A DNA stretch of 5,884 bases from Paracoccaceae bacterium (GTDB taxonomy: Bacteria; Pseudomonadota; Alphaproteobacteria; Rhodobacterales; Rhodobacteraceae). The notes below the pieces were generated by a model. The model was not told where the DNA came from, did not search any database, and saw only the letters and a program-made list of their open reading frames with translations. The translations under genes were made by a program, and so were the position numbers. Where the stretch lies: positions 1-5,884 of the forward strand of contig SKMI01000153.1 of NCBI GenBank assembly GCA_007121115.1. The letters are read 5' to 3'. Positions 5,872-5,884 of the stretch are shown piece by piece. Position 1 is the first letter of the stretch. Each line of letters begins with the position of its first letter.

Positions 5872-5884
5872 GGCGCGCCATCAA

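Overview
The window looks like chromosomal DNA of a high-GC alphaproteobacterium, most likely of the Rhodobacteraceae/Roseobacter group. This rests on strong G/C preference at third codon positions, on the gene families present (the alphaproteobacterial/Methanosarcina-type SerC, a DUF2007 gene beside a TrmN6-like methyltransferase) and on a leader in front of serC that resembles the alphaproteobacterial serC RNA motif. No database search was run; assignments come from motifs and remembered family features.

Layout. Positions 1-45 hold the first 15 codons of a minus-strand gene, probably a polyprenyl diphosphate synthase. Divergent from it, a DUF2007 gene (100-315) overlaps by one base the start of a TrmN6-type methyltransferase (315-1091). 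This pair converges on serB (minus strand, 1189-2067) across a 97-bp gap that contains a GC-rich inverted repeat. A 139-bp divergent region (2068-2206) separates serB from serC (2207-3364). The serC-proximal half can fold so that the serC ribosome binding site is paired. serA (3425-5020) follows serC after 60 bp that contain a hairpin with a T-tract. A PPP-family metallophosphatase (5089-5847) lies downstream of another perfect inverted repeat. The last 37 bp hold no gene, only a weak FNR/CRP-like palindrome. No gene-free stretch exceeds 300 bp.

Function. serA, serC and serB together encode the complete phosphorylated route from 3-phosphoglycerate to L-serine, arranged as a serCA operon facing away from serB. 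Control appears to lie in the shared divergent region, in the candidate leader RNA and in the hairpin between serC and serA, which could set the SerC:SerA ratio. The window is mostly core metabolism. I see no mobile element, CRISPR array, tRNA, rRNA or defence system, and no convincing unknown multi-gene system. The most interesting material is the non-coding RNA structure around serC and serA.
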